A DNA stretch of 64,000 nucleotides, taken from positions 62,001 through 126,000 of the forward strand of contig NZ_JASXSZ010000003.1 of NCBI RefSeq assembly GCF_030315975.1. The letters are read 5' to 3'. This DNA is from Microbacterium candidum. GTDB taxonomy: Bacteria; Actinomycetota; Actinomycetes; Actinomycetales; Microbacteriaceae. Position numbers and translations under genes: made by a program. Positions 25,277 through 34,737 of the stretch are shown here, piece by piece (within the stretch, counting starts at the first letter, position 1; every line of letters starts with the position of its first letter). The notes under the pieces were generated by a model. It made no database searches. It was not told the DNA's origin and saw only the letters and a program-made list of their open reading frames with translations.

Positions 25277-26551
25277 GTGGATCCGAGGCCGGTGCGTGCG
25301 CCGTGGCGCGACCCCGAACGGCTGTTCGCGGGCGCGGCGACGCTGCATCCGGATCTCTTCTGGCTGGATGCCGGACCAGCCGCCGTGTCGGGCTGGAGCT
25401 GGCTGGGCGTCGGCTCCCCGGCCGCGACCGACGATGTCCGCGCCGTGCGGTGCGGTGGTGCGGCCGCTGAGGCCGGGCCGTTCCACGGCGGCTACGTCGG
25501 CTGGCTCGGCTATGAGGACGGCGCGGAGCGCGCCGGCGCGCCGATCGCGGAACCGGATGCCGGCATCCCCTCGAGCGCGTGGCTGCGGGCCGACCGATTC
25601 GTCGGGTTCGACCACGCCACCCGGACCGCGTGGGTGTTCGCCGAGGACGCCGAGGCCTTCGCGCGCGAACTCGACCTGTGGGACCGCGACCCGGCGGCGA
25701 CCCTCCCGCCGTCGCGCGCGGTGCGCGCCCGTCACGAGCCCGCGGAGTACGCCGAGCTCGTCACGGCATGCCGCGCCGCGATCCGCGAGGGCGATGCGTA
25801 TCAGCTGTGCCTGACGACACGGTTCGAGGTCGACGGCGTGGTGGACGACGTCTCCGCCTATCTGAACCTCCGTCGCGCGACCCCGGCGCACCACGGCGGC
25901 TTCATCCGCATCGACGGGGTCGCGCTCGCAAGCGCCAGCCCCGAACGGTTCCTCGAGGTCCAGGACGGCGTCGTGCGCACACACCCCATCAAGGGAACGC
26001 GCCCGCGGGGGACGGATGCGGCGTCCGATGCGGCACTGAAGGCCGAATTGCGCGCGAGCCCGAAGGAGCGCGCCGAGAACGTCATGATCGTCGACCTCAT
26101 GCGCAACGACCTCGCACGTGTGGCGGACACCGGGACGGTCGTGGTCGAGAATCTCCTCGAGGTGGAGTCGTACCCCGCCGTGCATCAGCTCGTGAGCGCG
26201 GTGGCGGCGCGCATCGCGCCGGGGACGACCGTCGGACGGCTCTGGGATGCCGCGTTCCCCGCGGGAAGCATGACGGGCGCTCCCAAGCTCTCCGCCATGA
26301 CGATCCTGCACAGACTCGAAGGCGCGCCCCGCGGGGTGTTCGCCGGCTGCTTCGGATGGGTCGGCGACGACGGGGGGATGGATCTCGCGATGGTGATCCG
26401 CTCGATCGTGGTCCACCGGCGCGGCGCCTACGTCGGCGCGGGCGGCGGCATCACGTGGGGGTCGATCCCTGCGGACGAGGTCGCCGAGGTCGGTGTGAAG
26501 GCGCGGGCGCCGCTCGCAGCGCTCGGGGCGAGCCTGCCGCCCGGCTGGTGA
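25277..26551 (+). CDS. pabB: aminodeoxychorismate synthase component I-like chorismate-binding enzyme
   Basis: 424 residues of the chorismate-utilising fold: [36 protein letters not shown] (237-245), [32 protein letters not shown] and [12 protein letters not shown]. The Lys in PIKGT (Lys239) is the residue that marks 4-amino-4-deoxychorismate synthases, whereas anthranilate synthases have PIAGT, so folate synthesis is the better assignment. No pabA or pabC adjoins it. TAGCCT ends 6 bases before GTG 25277, supporting that start. It ends 71 bases before the leuS start used here. Confidence 0.87.
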   Translation: MDPRPVRAPWRDPERLFAGAATLHPDLFWLDAGPAAVSGWSWLGVGSPAATDDVRAVRCGGAAAEAGPFHGGYVGWLGYEDGAERAGAPIAEPDAGIPSSAWLRADRFVGFDHATRTAWVFAEDAEAFARELDLWDRDPAATLPPSRAVRARHEPAEYAELVTACRAAIREGDAYQLCLTTRFEVDGVVDDVSAYLNLRRATPAHHGGFIRIDGVALASASPERFLEVQDGVVRTHPIKGTRPRGTDAASDAALKAELRASPKERAENVMIVDLMRNDLARVADTGTVVVENLLEVESYPAVHQLVSAVAARIAPGTTVGRLWDAAFPAGSMTGAPKLSAMTILHRLEGAPRGVFAGCFGWVGDDGGMDLAMVIRSIVVHRRGAYVGAGGGITWGSIPADEVAEVGVKARAPLAALGASLPPGW

Positions 26552-26622
26552 ACCTGCCGTCCGGTAATCTGGAGGGCACGCTTTCGCGTGTGAACCCGCA
26601 GAACAGGATTGGCGCCTCCTCC

Positions 26623-29178
26623 GTGTCCCACACTTCTCCGTCCGACGACCGTTTCGACACGTATGCCATCCAGCAGAAGTGGCAGGCGCTCTGGACGGAG
26701 CACAACCCGTTCCGTGCCGGCGGGAACGAGGACACGCGTCCGCGCAAGTACGTGCTCGGCATGTTCCCGTATCCGTCCGGCGACCTGCACATGGGGCACG
26801 CGGAGAGCTACCTCTACGTCGACATCGTGGCCCGCTTCTGGCGCCACCGCGGGTACAACGTCCTGAACCCGATCGGCTGGGATTCCTTCGGCCTGCCCGC
26901 GGAGAACGCGGCGATCCAGCGTGGCGCGGACCCGCGCGAGTGGACCTACGCGAACATCGCCCAGCACAAGAAGAGCTTCCGCGAGTACGGCTCGTCGTAC
27001 GACTGGAGCCGCATCCTCCACACGAGCGACCCGGAGTACTACCGCTGGAACCAGTGGCTGTTCCAGCGCCTGTACGAGCGCGGCCTCGCATACCGCAAGG
27101 ACAGCCCGGTCAACTGGTGCCCGAACGACCAGACGGTGCTCGCCAACGAGCAGGTCGTCGACGGGCACTGCGAGCGCTGCGGCGCCGTCGTCGTCAAGAA
27201 GAAGCTGACGCAGTGGTACTTCCGCATCACCGACTACGCCGATCGCCTGCTCGACGACCTGAACCAGCTCGAGGGCTTCTGGCCGCAGAAGGTCATCCAG
27301 ATGCAGCGCAACTGGATCGGCCGCTCGATCGGCGCCGACATCGACTTCGAGATCGAGGGACGCGCCGAGAAGGTGACCGTCTTCTCGACGCGCCCCGACA
27401 CGCTGCACGGCGCGACGTTCTTCGTCGTGGCGCCGGACTCCGACCTCGCTGCGGAGCTCGTCGTGGAGTCCGGAGCCGACGTGCGCATGCGCTTCCAGGA
27501 CTACCTCGAGCGCGTCCAGCGCGAGACCGAGATCGAGCGGCAGTCGACCGACCGGCCGAAGACCGGCGTCTTCCTCGAGCGGTACGCGATCAACCCGGTG
27601 AACGGCGACCGTCTGCCGATCTGGGCGGCCGACTACGTGCTGGCCGATTACGGCCACGGCGCAGTCATGGCCGTGCCTGCGCATGACCAGCGCGACCTCG
27701 ACTTCGCTCGCGCGTTCGACCTGCCCGTGAAGGTCGTCGTCGACACGACCGCGCCCATCACGGGTGCCATCCCCGTGATCGAGGTGGATGAGGACGGCGT
27801 GCCCGTCGGCATCGACCTCGACGACCTGGACCCGGCGAAGACCGGCGTCGCCCTCACCGGCGACGGCCGCATGATCAATTCCGGTCCGCTCGACGGGCTG
27901 TCCAAGCGCAACGCGATCGCGCGCGCCATCGAAGAGCTCGAGAAGGCCGGCCGTGGCCGTGCCGCGAAGAACTTCCGACTGCGCGACTGGCTGATCTCGC
28001 GTCAGCGGTTCTGGGGCACTCCCATCCCGATGATCCACACGCAGGACGGTCGCATCGTTCCCGTTCCGGACGACCAGCTGCCGCTCCGTCTGCCGGACGC
28101 CGAGGGGCTCGACCTCAAGCCGAAGGGCACGTCGCCGCTCGGCGGCGCGACCATGTGGGTGGAGACGACCGATCCCGAGACAGGCGAGCCGGCGCTCCGC
28201 GACGCGGACACGATGGACACCTTCGTCGACAGCTCGTGGTACTTCCTCCGCTTCCTGTCGCCCGGTGACCCGAACGAGGCCTTCTCGACGAGCGAGGCCG
28301 ACCGGTGGGCGCCCGTCGACTCCTACATCGGCGGCGTCGAGCACGCGATCCTGCACCTGCTGTACGCGCGCTTCATCACGAAGGTGCTGTACGACATGGG
28401 GCTGATCGACTTCACCGAGCCCTTCTCGACCCTCATCAACCAGGGCATGGTGCTGCTGGGCGGATCGAAGATGTCGAAGTCGAAGGGCAACCTCGTCGAG
28501 TTCGCCGCCAGCATGGTCGACCCGGGCGCCGACGTCGTGCGCATCGCGATGGCGTTCGCCGGGCCGGTCGAGGACGACATCCACTGGGAGGACGTCTCGA
28601 CCACCGGCGCGCAGAAGTTCCTGGCGCGCGCGCTGCGCGTCGCGCAGGACGTCACGAGCACGAAGGACGCCGTGTGGGCGGAGGGGGATGCATCCCTCCG
28701 ACGTGTGACGCATCGCCTCCTCGCCGACGCCCCGGGCCTTGTCGAGCAGACGAAGTTCAACGTCGTCGTCGCACGCCTCATGGAGCTCGTGAACGCGACC
28801 CGCAAGGCGATCGACACCGGCGCCGGCCCCGCCGACCCGGCCGTCCGCGAGGCCGCCGAGGTCACCGCGATGATCCTCGACCTCTTCGCGCCGCACACCG
28901 CCGAAGAGATGTGGGAGATGCTCGGCTACGAGCCGTTCATCGGTCTCGTGGGGTGGCGCAGCGCCGACCCCACACTGCTCGTGGAGGAGTCGGTGACGGC
29001 GGTCGTCCAGATCGACGGCAAGGTTCGCGCGACGCTCGAGGTGGCGACGCGCATCGACCAGGCGGAGCTCGAGCGACTCGCTCGGGCCGATGAGCGTGTG
29101 CGACGCGCTCTCGGCGATCGGGAGATCGTCCGCGCCGTCGTGCGCGCGCCGAAGGTCGTGAGCTTCAGCACGAAGTAG
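26623..29178 (+). CDS. leuS: leucyl-tRNA synthetase
   Basis: 851 residues with this start. Charges tRNA-Leu. Class I signatures are HMGH (56-59) in [14 protein letters not shown] and KMSKS (616-620) in [11 protein letters not shown]. The zinc-like region [24 protein letters not shown] and the editing domain are present. The start is uncertain: GTG 26623 begins [13 protein letters not shown] and gives a normal N-terminus, while GTG 26590 adds 11 residues and lies 13 bases after GGAGGG. TAATCT at 26565-26570 is a likely -10. No T-box or leader peptide was seen upstream. Confidence 0.95.
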   Translation: MSHTSPSDDRFDTYAIQQKWQALWTEHNPFRAGGNEDTRPRKYVLGMFPYPSGDLHMGHAESYLYVDIVARFWRHRGYNVLNPIGWDSFGLPAENAAIQRGADPREWTYANIAQHKKSFREYGSSYDWSRILHTSDPEYYRWNQWLFQRLYERGLAYRKDSPVNWCPNDQTVLANEQVVDGHCERCGAVVVKKKLTQWYFRITDYADRLLDDLNQLEGFWPQKVIQMQRNWIGRSIGADIDFEIEGRAEKVTVFSTRPDTLHGATFFVVAPDSDLAAELVVESGADVRMRFQDYLERVQRETEIERQSTDRPKTGVFLERYAINPVNGDRLPIWAADYVLADYGHGAVMAVPAHDQRDLDFARAFDLPVKVVVDTTAPITGAIPVIEVDEDGVPVGIDLDDLDPAKTGVALTGDGRMINSGPLDGLSKRNAIARAIEELEKAGRGRAAKNFRLRDWLISRQRFWGTPIPMIHTQDGRIVPVPDDQLPLRLPDAEGLDLKPKGTSPLGGATMWVETTDPETGEPALRDADTMDTFVDSSWYFLRFLSPGDPNEAFSTSEADRWAPVDSYIGGVEHAILHLLYARFITKVLYDMGLIDFTEPFSTLINQGMVLLGGSKMSKSKGNLVEFAASMVDPGADVVRIAMAFAGPVEDDIHWEDVSTTGAQKFLARALRVAQDVTSTKDAVWAEGDASLRRVTHRLLADAPGLVEQTKFNVVVARLMELVNATRKAIDTGAGPADPAVREAAEVTAMILDLFAPHTAEEMWEMLGYEPFIGLVGWRSADPTLLVEESVTAVVQIDGKVRATLEVATRIDQAELERLARADERVRRALGDREIVRAVVRAPKVVSFSTK

Positions 29179-29199
29179 TTCCCTCCACAGGAGGGCTTG

Positions 29200-29253
29200 G
29201 ACGGCCCGTATCCACGCATTCGCCGAATCGGCGGGCGTCGGATGCGGGCCGTC
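29200..29253 (+). terminator. hairpin after leuS
   Basis: GACGGCCCG (29200-29208) pairs perfectly with CGGGCCGTC (29245-29253), with a shorter inner ATCC/GGAT match. It lies 22 bases past leuS and ends just before the comEA -10 hexamer, without a U-tract. It is a plausible terminator separating leuS from the competence genes. Confidence 0.45.
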
Positions 29254-29267
29254 TCTAGCGTGGGGCC

Positions 29268-29873
29268 GTGACGACCGAGGAACCGCCCCGTGCTCGGCGA
29301 CGACTCGGGGTCGGCGCCGCGATCGTCGTCGCCCTCGCGGCCCTCGCCGTCACCGTCGGCATCGGCATCCTGCGTGGTGCGACGGCGCCTGTCGACGAGG
29401 TCCCGCTCGCCGTGTCGACGACGGGTGCGGCCGTCCGCGCCGCGGCGCTCTTCGTCCACGTCTCGGGTGCGGTGCGGGCTCCCGGGCTGTACAGACTCGA
29501 CGACGGGGCGCGGGTGATGGACGGCATCGCCGCGGCCGGAGGGTTCGCGGACGGTGCGGCGAAGGATGCGGTGAACCTCGCCCGCCCGCTCTCAGACGGC
29601 GAGCAGCTCGTCGTGCCGGTGGTGGGCGCCGAGCCCCCGGCTGGAGGAGGGGCTGCCTCGGGTGCCGCGTCTGCCGGCGATTCCCGCGTCAACCTCAACA
29701 CCGCAGACGCGGCCGCCCTCGACACGCTTCCGCGCATCGGGCCGGCGCTCGCCGCCCGCATCGTCGCATGGCGCGACCAGAACGGGCGGTTCACGAGCGT
29801 CGACGACCTCCTGGCGGTACCGGGCATCGGCGAGAAGATGCTCGAGAGCCTCCGCGACCTGGTGACGGTGTGA
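29268..29873 (+). CDS. comEA: ComEA-like DNA-binding competence protein
   Basis: 201 residues. A membrane anchor at about 15-35 is followed by an external SLBB-type domain (VHVSGAVRAPGLYRLDDGARVMDGI) and a C-terminal pair of helix-hairpin-helix motifs (VNLNTADAAALDTLPRIGP and VDDLLAVPGIGEKMLESL) that bind DNA. In transforming bacteria ComEA hands external double-stranded DNA to the ComEC channel. TAGCGT ends 6 bases before GTG 29268. It is followed after 1 base by comEC. Natural competence is not implied, as many actinobacteria keep these two genes without shown uptake. Confidence 0.95.
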   Translation: MTTEEPPRARRRLGVGAAIVVALAALAVTVGIGILRGATAPVDEVPLAVSTTGAAVRAAALFVHVSGAVRAPGLYRLDDGARVMDGIAAAGGFADGAAKDAVNLARPLSDGEQLVVPVVGAEPPAGGGAASGAASAGDSRVNLNTADAAALDTLPRIGPALAARIVAWRDQNGRFTSVDDLLAVPGIGEKMLESLRDLVTV

Positions 29874-29874
29874 C

Positions 29875-32292
29875 GTGCGCGATCTGAGGCTCGTGCCGAT
29901 CGTCGCCATCGTGTGGGGTGCAGCGTTGTCCGCACTGCTCGTGCCCACGCAAGCCTGGACGATCGCGCTCGGGCTGTGGGCGGCCGTCCCGCTCACAGCG
30001 GCGCCGCTGATCGTGCGAGCGATGAGGGCGCGGCGCTCGACCCGTGCTGCGGTCGTCTCCGACCTGGCGCTCCCCGTGGCGCGCGCCCGTCATGCGAGGC
30101 GGTGGCGTTCGACCGCGGCTGCGCTGGCGATCGCGGCGGGCGCGCTCGGCGCAGCGGCGGCCTCGCATGTGGCGCTCGCCGAGCCGGCGCGCGCTGCGGC
30201 GTCCGCTCTCGCGATCGACGGCGGCCGCGCGATCGAGGTCCACGCGGTCGTCGTCGGCAAAGTGCAGCCGGATGCCACCGGAACGCTGCGGCTCGACGCC
30301 CAAGCCGACCGGATCGACCGCGGACGCGACCGGCATGCCGTTGACATCCCGGTGAGCATCGCGGTCGCGCCCCGCGACGTCTCCGGCTCCCGATTCGATG
30401 TCGGATCGACCATCACCGCGTCAGGGACGGCGTTCCGCGCGGATGCGGGGGAGCGCGCGGTGCTCGTCGTCCGGGCGTCGCGCGGCGTGCGGGTCGAGGA
30501 GCCGCCGCAGGGTCTTCTCGCGACGGCGTCGGATCTGCGCCGGGGGCTCGTGGCCTCCGCGCGCGGACTTCCGCAGCCGGGCGCCGGCCTCATGCCCGGA
30601 CTCGCCGTCGGCGACACGTCGACCGTCGATCCCGAGCTCGCGGCGGCGATGAAGATGACCTCCTTGACGCATCTGACCGCCGTCTCCGGTGCGAACTGCG
30701 CCCTCGTGGTCGGCATCGCATTCGCTGTGGCCGCCCTGTGCGGTGCGCGTCGCGGCGTGCGCGTCGCGGCAGGACTCGCGGCGCTCGCGCTGTTCGTCGG
30801 CATCGTGACGCCGGAGCCGAGCGTCGTGCGTGCAGCGGTCATGGCGGCGATCGCGATGCTCGGAGTTCTGCTCGGTCGCACGGGAGCCGGCGTGTCGCTC
30901 CTCGCAACGGCGATCGTCGTCGCACTCGTCGCAGACCCGCACCTCGCGCTCTCCCTCGGTTTCGCCCTGTCCGCGGGAGCCACGGGCGCTCTCCTCATCC
31001 TTGCTCGGCCGCTGGCACGAGGTCTGTCGCGATGGATGCCGCGGGCCCTCGCGCTCGCATTGGCGGTTCCCCTCTCCGCCGAGCTCGTCTGCGGGCCGTT
31101 GCTCATGACGATCAATCCCGCCGTGCCGCTGTACGGGATCGTCGCGAACCTCCTCGCCGACCCGGCCGCCGGGCCTGCGACGATCCTGGGTCTCGCGGCC
31201 TGCCTCGCAGCGCCCGTCCCGCCCCTGCAGTCGGGGCTGGCCGCGCTCGCCTGGATCCCTGCCGCATGGATCGCGGGCACGGCGGAGACCGTGGCATCCC
31301 TTCCGGCCCGCCTGGTGCCCTGGCTTCCCGGGCTGGCAGGCGTCGCGGCCTTCGGGACGGTATCCATCGCCGTCGCGCTCGTCGTCATCCGCCCTGCTCG
31401 CGTGCGACGCGCGGTGGTTCCGGCCGCAGCGCTCCTTGCGGCCGTCGTCGGCATCGTCTCCGGGATCGGGATCTCGCAGACCGCGGTCGCGGGAGTGAGC
31501 GTTCCCTCCGCGTGGGCGGTGGGAGCGTGCGACGTCGGGCAAGGGGATGCGCTGCTCGTGCGTTCTGCCGGACGAACGGCGTTGATCGACACGGGACCGG
31601 ATCCCGCTCCGGTGGCCGCGTGTCTTGCGAAGCTGGGCATCGATCGGGTCGACCTGCTGGTGGTGACCCACTACGACAAGGACCACGCGGGCGGCCTGGA
31701 AGCCGTGGCGGGCCGAGTCGACACGGTTCTGCACGGCCCGCCCGCAACGGCGGCGAACCAACGTGTCCTCGACCGCCTCGAGCGCACGGGCGCGCACGTG
31801 GTGGCGGCGTCCGCGGGTATGAGCGGCTCGCTCGGCGCCGCCATGTGGACGGTGCTATGGCCGCCACCGCGCAGCAAGGCGTTCACGTCGGGCAACCAGG
31901 CGTGCGTCGTGCTCGATGTGCGTGGGGGCGAGGTCCCGCCCTCGATCTTCCTGTGCGACACGGACGCGGTCGCGCAGCGCGCGCTGCTGTCGTCGCGAGC
32001 GGTCCTGCCGCCGTATGCGGTCGTGAAGGTGGCGCACCACGGCAGCGCCGACCAGGAGAAGGCCTTGTACGCGGCCCTGCGGGGTCCGGTCGCACTCATC
32101 TCCGTCGGAGCGGGCAACGACTACGGCCATCCGCGCGCGCCGACGCTCGCATTCCTCATGGCGCTGGGTGCCCGCATCCACCGCACGGACCAGGAAGGGA
32201 TGCTCCTCGTCTCCGTCACCGACGGCGGGGTGCGGGTGTGGCACGAGCGTGCTCCGCCGTCCGGTGCCGGGGCGCCGACGCCCGGGCGTTGA
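29875..32292 (+). CDS. comEC: ComEC/Rec2-family DNA uptake channel
   Basis: 805 residues. N-terminal membrane segments and an OB-like region lead to the competence domain (GLMPGLAVGDTSTVDPELAAAM, LTAVSGANCALVVGIAFAV, EPSVVRAAVMAAIAMLG). After several more membrane segments comes a metallo-beta-lactamase domain: VGACDVGQGDALLV, THYDKDHAGG, LCDTD and VKVAHHGSADQ. The last domain is thought to degrade one strand during uptake. The GTG start is 1 base after the comEA stop. Confidence 0.95.
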   Translation: MRDLRLVPIVAIVWGAALSALLVPTQAWTIALGLWAAVPLTAAPLIVRAMRARRSTRAAVVSDLALPVARARHARRWRSTAAALAIAAGALGAAAASHVALAEPARAAASALAIDGGRAIEVHAVVVGKVQPDATGTLRLDAQADRIDRGRDRHAVDIPVSIAVAPRDVSGSRFDVGSTITASGTAFRADAGERAVLVVRASRGVRVEEPPQGLLATASDLRRGLVASARGLPQPGAGLMPGLAVGDTSTVDPELAAAMKMTSLTHLTAVSGANCALVVGIAFAVAALCGARRGVRVAAGLAALALFVGIVTPEPSVVRAAVMAAIAMLGVLLGRTGAGVSLLATAIVVALVADPHLALSLGFALSAGATGALLILARPLARGLSRWMPRALALALAVPLSAELVCGPLLMTINPAVPLYGIVANLLADPAAGPATILGLAACLAAPVPPLQSGLAALAWIPAAWIAGTAETVASLPARLVPWLPGLAGVAAFGTVSIAVALVVIRPARVRRAVVPAAALLAAVVGIVSGIGISQTAVAGVSVPSAWAVGACDVGQGDALLVRSAGRTALIDTGPDPAPVAACLAKLGIDRVDLLVVTHYDKDHAGGLEAVAGRVDTVLHGPPATAANQRVLDRLERTGAHVVAASAGMSGSLGAAMWTVLWPPPRSKAFTSGNQACVVLDVRGGEVPPSIFLCDTDAVAQRALLSSRAVLPPYAVVKVAHHGSADQEKALYAALRGPVALISVGAGNDYGHPRAPTLAFLMALGARIHRTDQEGMLLVSVTDGGVRVWHERAPPSGAGAPTPGR

Positions 32293-32341
32293 AGGGCGTC
32301 CCGGCCGAGGCCCTGTCGGTGGTGCCGGATAGGCTGGATGC

Positions 32342-33400
32342 ATGGCCCCGGCACCCCGACGCACTCCCGCAGCGAAGTCGGGGGCGCGAGCCGGCACCGT
32401 GCGATCCGTGATCCCGCAGCTGTCCTGGCGCAGCCCGCAGCCGGCACCGATCGTGCTCGTGTCCGGCCCCGAGGAGGTCTGCGCCGAACGGGCGATCGCG
32501 TCCGTGCGCGACTATCTGCGCGCCGAGGACGACAGCCTCGAGATCTCCGATCTGCGCGCCGACGACTACGCATCCGGGTCCCTGCTCGGCGTGACCGCGC
32601 CCTCCCTCTTCGGCGAGCCGCGGCTCGTGCGCATCTCCGGTGGCGAGAAGATGTCCGACGCGTTCCTCACCGAGGCGCTCGCGTACCTCGAGACTCCGCA
32701 GGAGGGTGCGACCGTCATCCTGCGGCATACAGGGGCGAGCGTGCGCGGCAAGAAGCTGTTGGACGCCATCCGCGCAGGCACCGGTCACGGCGTGGAGGTC
32801 GCGTGTCCCGCGATCAAGCGCGACTCCGACCGGTTCGACTTCGCCGCCGCGGAGTTCTCCTCCGTCGGGCGGCGGATCGCCCCGGCCGCGCTGCGCAACC
32901 TCGTCTCGGCCTTCACCGACGATCTCACCGAGCTCGCCGCGGCCTGCCAGCAGCTGATCTCCGACGTCCCCGGCGACATCACCCCCGAGATCGTGGAGCG
33001 GTACTACGGCGGTCGCGTCGAGACCTCCGCCTTCACCGTCGCCGACACCGCCATCGCGGGCCGCTACGGCGACGCGCTCGTCGCACTGCGCCAGTCGCTC
33101 GACTCCGGAGTCGACCCGGTTCCCCTCGTCGCCGCGATCGCGATGAAGCTGCGGACGATGGCGCGCGTCGCCGGGAGCCGAGAGCCCGCCGGAGTCCTCG
33201 CGTCCCGCCTCGGTATGAAGGACTGGCAGGTCAACAATGCGCGGCGCGACCTCTCGGGCTGGAACGAGCAGAGCCTGGGGCTCGCGATCATGGCGACGGC
33301 GCAGGCGGACGCCGACGTGAAAGGAGCATCTCGAGATGCCGTCTACGCACTCGAGCGCCTCATCACGATCATCGCGACACGCGCGCCGTACGGCGGCTGA
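32342..33400 (+). CDS. holA: DNA polymerase III delta subunit
   Basis: 352 residues. Clamp-loader subunit that opens the sliding clamp. Features are PIVLVSGPEEVCAERAIASV near the N-terminus, the SLFGEPRLVRISG strand-loop, ETSAFTVADTAIAG in the helical region and a C-terminal YALERLITIIATRAPYG. Such position downstream of comEC and before rpsT is widespread in bacteria. TAGGCT ends 6 bases before ATG 32342, suggesting its own leaderless transcript despite following comEC by 49 bases. Confidence 0.93.
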   Translation: MAPAPRRTPAAKSGARAGTVRSVIPQLSWRSPQPAPIVLVSGPEEVCAERAIASVRDYLRAEDDSLEISDLRADDYASGSLLGVTAPSLFGEPRLVRISGGEKMSDAFLTEALAYLETPQEGATVILRHTGASVRGKKLLDAIRAGTGHGVEVACPAIKRDSDRFDFAAAEFSSVGRRIAPAALRNLVSAFTDDLTELAAACQQLISDVPGDITPEIVERYYGGRVETSAFTVADTAIAGRYGDALVALRQSLDSGVDPVPLVAAIAMKLRTMARVAGSREPAGVLASRLGMKDWQVNNARRDLSGWNEQSLGLAIMATAQADADVKGASRDAVYALERLITIIATRAPYGG

Positions 33401-33420
33401 CTTCGCGCGACCGGAATGCA

Positions 33421-33450
33421 GAAGGCCCGCCCCTCACGGGACGGGCCTTC
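33421..33450. terminator. bidirectional hairpin between holA and rpsT
   Basis: GAAGGCCCG (33421-33429) and CGGGCCTTC (33442-33450) form a 9-base stem with further CCC/GGG pairing inside. It sits 20 bases after holA and 13 bases beyond the rpsT stop, so it can end both convergent transcripts. Confidence 0.75.
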
Positions 33451-33463
33451 GGACGTTCTCGGC

Positions 33464-33724
33464 TCAGAGAGCGTTGACCTGCTTCGCGATCGCCGACTTG
33501 CGGTTCGCGGCCTGGTTGGCGTGGATGACGCCCTTGCTCACGGCCTTGTCGAGCTTCTTCGACGCCTTGCGCAGCGCCTTCTCAGCGGCAGCCTTGTCGC
33601 CCGCGGCGACGGCCTCGCGGGTGCGGCGCACCTCGGTCTTCAGCTCGCTCTTGACGGACTTGTTGCGCTCGCGCGCCTTCTCGTTGGTCTTGTTGCGCTT
33701 GATCTGCGACTTGATGTTCGCCAC
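33464..33724 (-). CDS. rpsT: 30S ribosomal protein bS20
   Basis: 86 residues starting [20 protein letters not shown] after the initiator, the standard bS20 opening, with a basic helical body ending [10 protein letters not shown]. The GTG at 33724 is chosen by family alignment and a GAAAGAG site upstream; the frame remains open beyond it but is not conserved. A TAGACT hexamer on the minus strand at 33839-33834 suggests a transcript start near 33827 and therefore an unusually long leader of about 100 bases, which could host autoregulation by S20 as known in E. coli. Confidence 0.97.
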   Translation of the reverse strand: MANIKSQIKRNKTNEKARERNKSVKSELKTEVRRTREAVAAGDKAAAEKALRKASKKLDKAVSKGVIHANQAANRKSAIAKQVNAL

Positions 33725-33839
33725 GTGGACGCTCTTTCGTTCGGATTTGATCGGTTGTTGCCGGCGAACACGAGAGGGGCGTCGCACGGCGGTCGCGAGG
33801 GTTTGGGACACCCCACACGCAAGCCAAAGGCAGAGTCTA

Positions 33840-34640
33840 TCAGGTCGGGCTGTCAGCCACGTCCGCGGACGCGGGAGTGTCGGATTCGGCATCCCCTTCG
33901 ACATCGCGCTCACCCGGTCCGTCGCCGCGCTCGAGGGTCGCCAGCGCGACATCCAGGAGCGCGTTGAAGACGCGCGGACGCATGGCCGTCACCAGATGGG
34001 TCGTGCGCGGCACGATGATGAGTTCCGCATCGGGTCGAAGCGTCGTGAAGAGCCGCTCATGGAGACGCAGCTGGTCGAACTGCCCATTGATGAACCAGAG
34101 CGGCACATGGATGCGGGGGAGCGCCGCCTCCAGATCCAGGTGCTCGAGGCTCTCCAGCGCCGGGTCCTGTGCGTCGAAGGCGTAGCCGCCCGCCGCGAAG
34201 TCATCGCGGGTCTCGAGCGGCAGAGTCAGCTCCAGGTAGCGGTCGGAGATCCATTCGCCGCGCCCGGGGAACCGGTCGAGGCCGCGAACCAGGGCCCGAT
34301 ACGTCAAGAGCGCACGTCCTCGTGGGAGCGAGGTGCACCCTGCGGCGATGAGGCCCGCGATCGGCGGCGCATCGACGCGGCCCGCGTACTCGAGGGAGAG
34401 GAGTCCGCCCATCGAATGCGCGACGAGCAGGACGGGTCCGTGCGCCGCGGAGGCGCGGACGGCGCGGTCGATGGTGGCGAACGCCTCGTCGAGAGTGAAC
34501 TGCTCGTCGCGGCGGGTGCCGTGTCCGGGAAGGTCGACCGTCGTGAAGGGGTTGCCGCGTGCGGCGAGATGCTCCTCCTGCGGTCGCCACATGGTTGCGG
34601 ACGTGCGGATGCCGTGCACGAACACGACCTGGATCACCAC
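33840..34640 (-). CDS. alpha/beta hydrolase
   Basis: 266 residues. The fold is clear from [14 protein letters not shown] (oxyanion loop), [11 protein letters not shown], the nucleophile elbow AHSMGG, and the C-terminal [13 protein letters not shown] and [11 protein letters not shown], supplying the Asp and His of the triad. The last 25 residues are acidic and variable. TAGCCT ends 6 bases before GTG 34640, the window's leaderless pattern. The specific substrate is unknown. Confidence 0.92.
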   Translation of the reverse strand: MVIQVVFVHGIRTSATMWRPQEEHLAARGNPFTTVDLPGHGTRRDEQFTLDEAFATIDRAVRASAAHGPVLLVAHSMGGLLSLEYAGRVDAPPIAGLIAAGCTSLPRGRALLTYRALVRGLDRFPGRGEWISDRYLELTLPLETRDDFAAGGYAFDAQDPALESLEHLDLEAALPRIHVPLWFINGQFDQLRLHERLFTTLRPDAELIIVPRTTHLVTAMRPRVFNALLDVALATLERGDGPGERDVEGDAESDTPASADVADSPT

Positions 34641-34687
34641 CTCACCAGGCTATCGCCGCGTGCCGCACCGGATCCCTGGCGCGCGAA

Positions 34688-34720
34688 GGCCCCCGGATTC
34701 CGAGCAGGAATCCGGAGGCC
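34688..34720 (-). terminator. hairpin downstream of the secreted nuclease gene
   Basis: A 14-base stem with one mismatch (34688-34701 with 34707-34720; core CCGGATTCC/GGAATCCGG) and loop GAGCA lies 17 bases beyond the nuclease stop. No strong U-tract follows. It separates the nuclease transcript from the downstream alpha/beta hydrolase gene on the same strand. Confidence 0.7.
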
Positions 34721-34737
34721 CTCGCTGATGGAACCGA

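Noticed and set aside
25277..26551. Anthranilate synthase component I (trpE)
   Set aside because: The diagnostic motif is PIKGT rather than PIAGT, and no trp genes are nearby.
26552..26622. T-box or leucine leader upstream of leuS
   Set aside because: The gap is too short, has no T-box sequence and no Leu-rich short frame.
26428..28896. 822-residue minus-strand frame opposite leuS
   Set aside because: Codon positions mirror leuS; composition is that of an antisense shadow. LeuS motifs on the plus strand are unambiguous.
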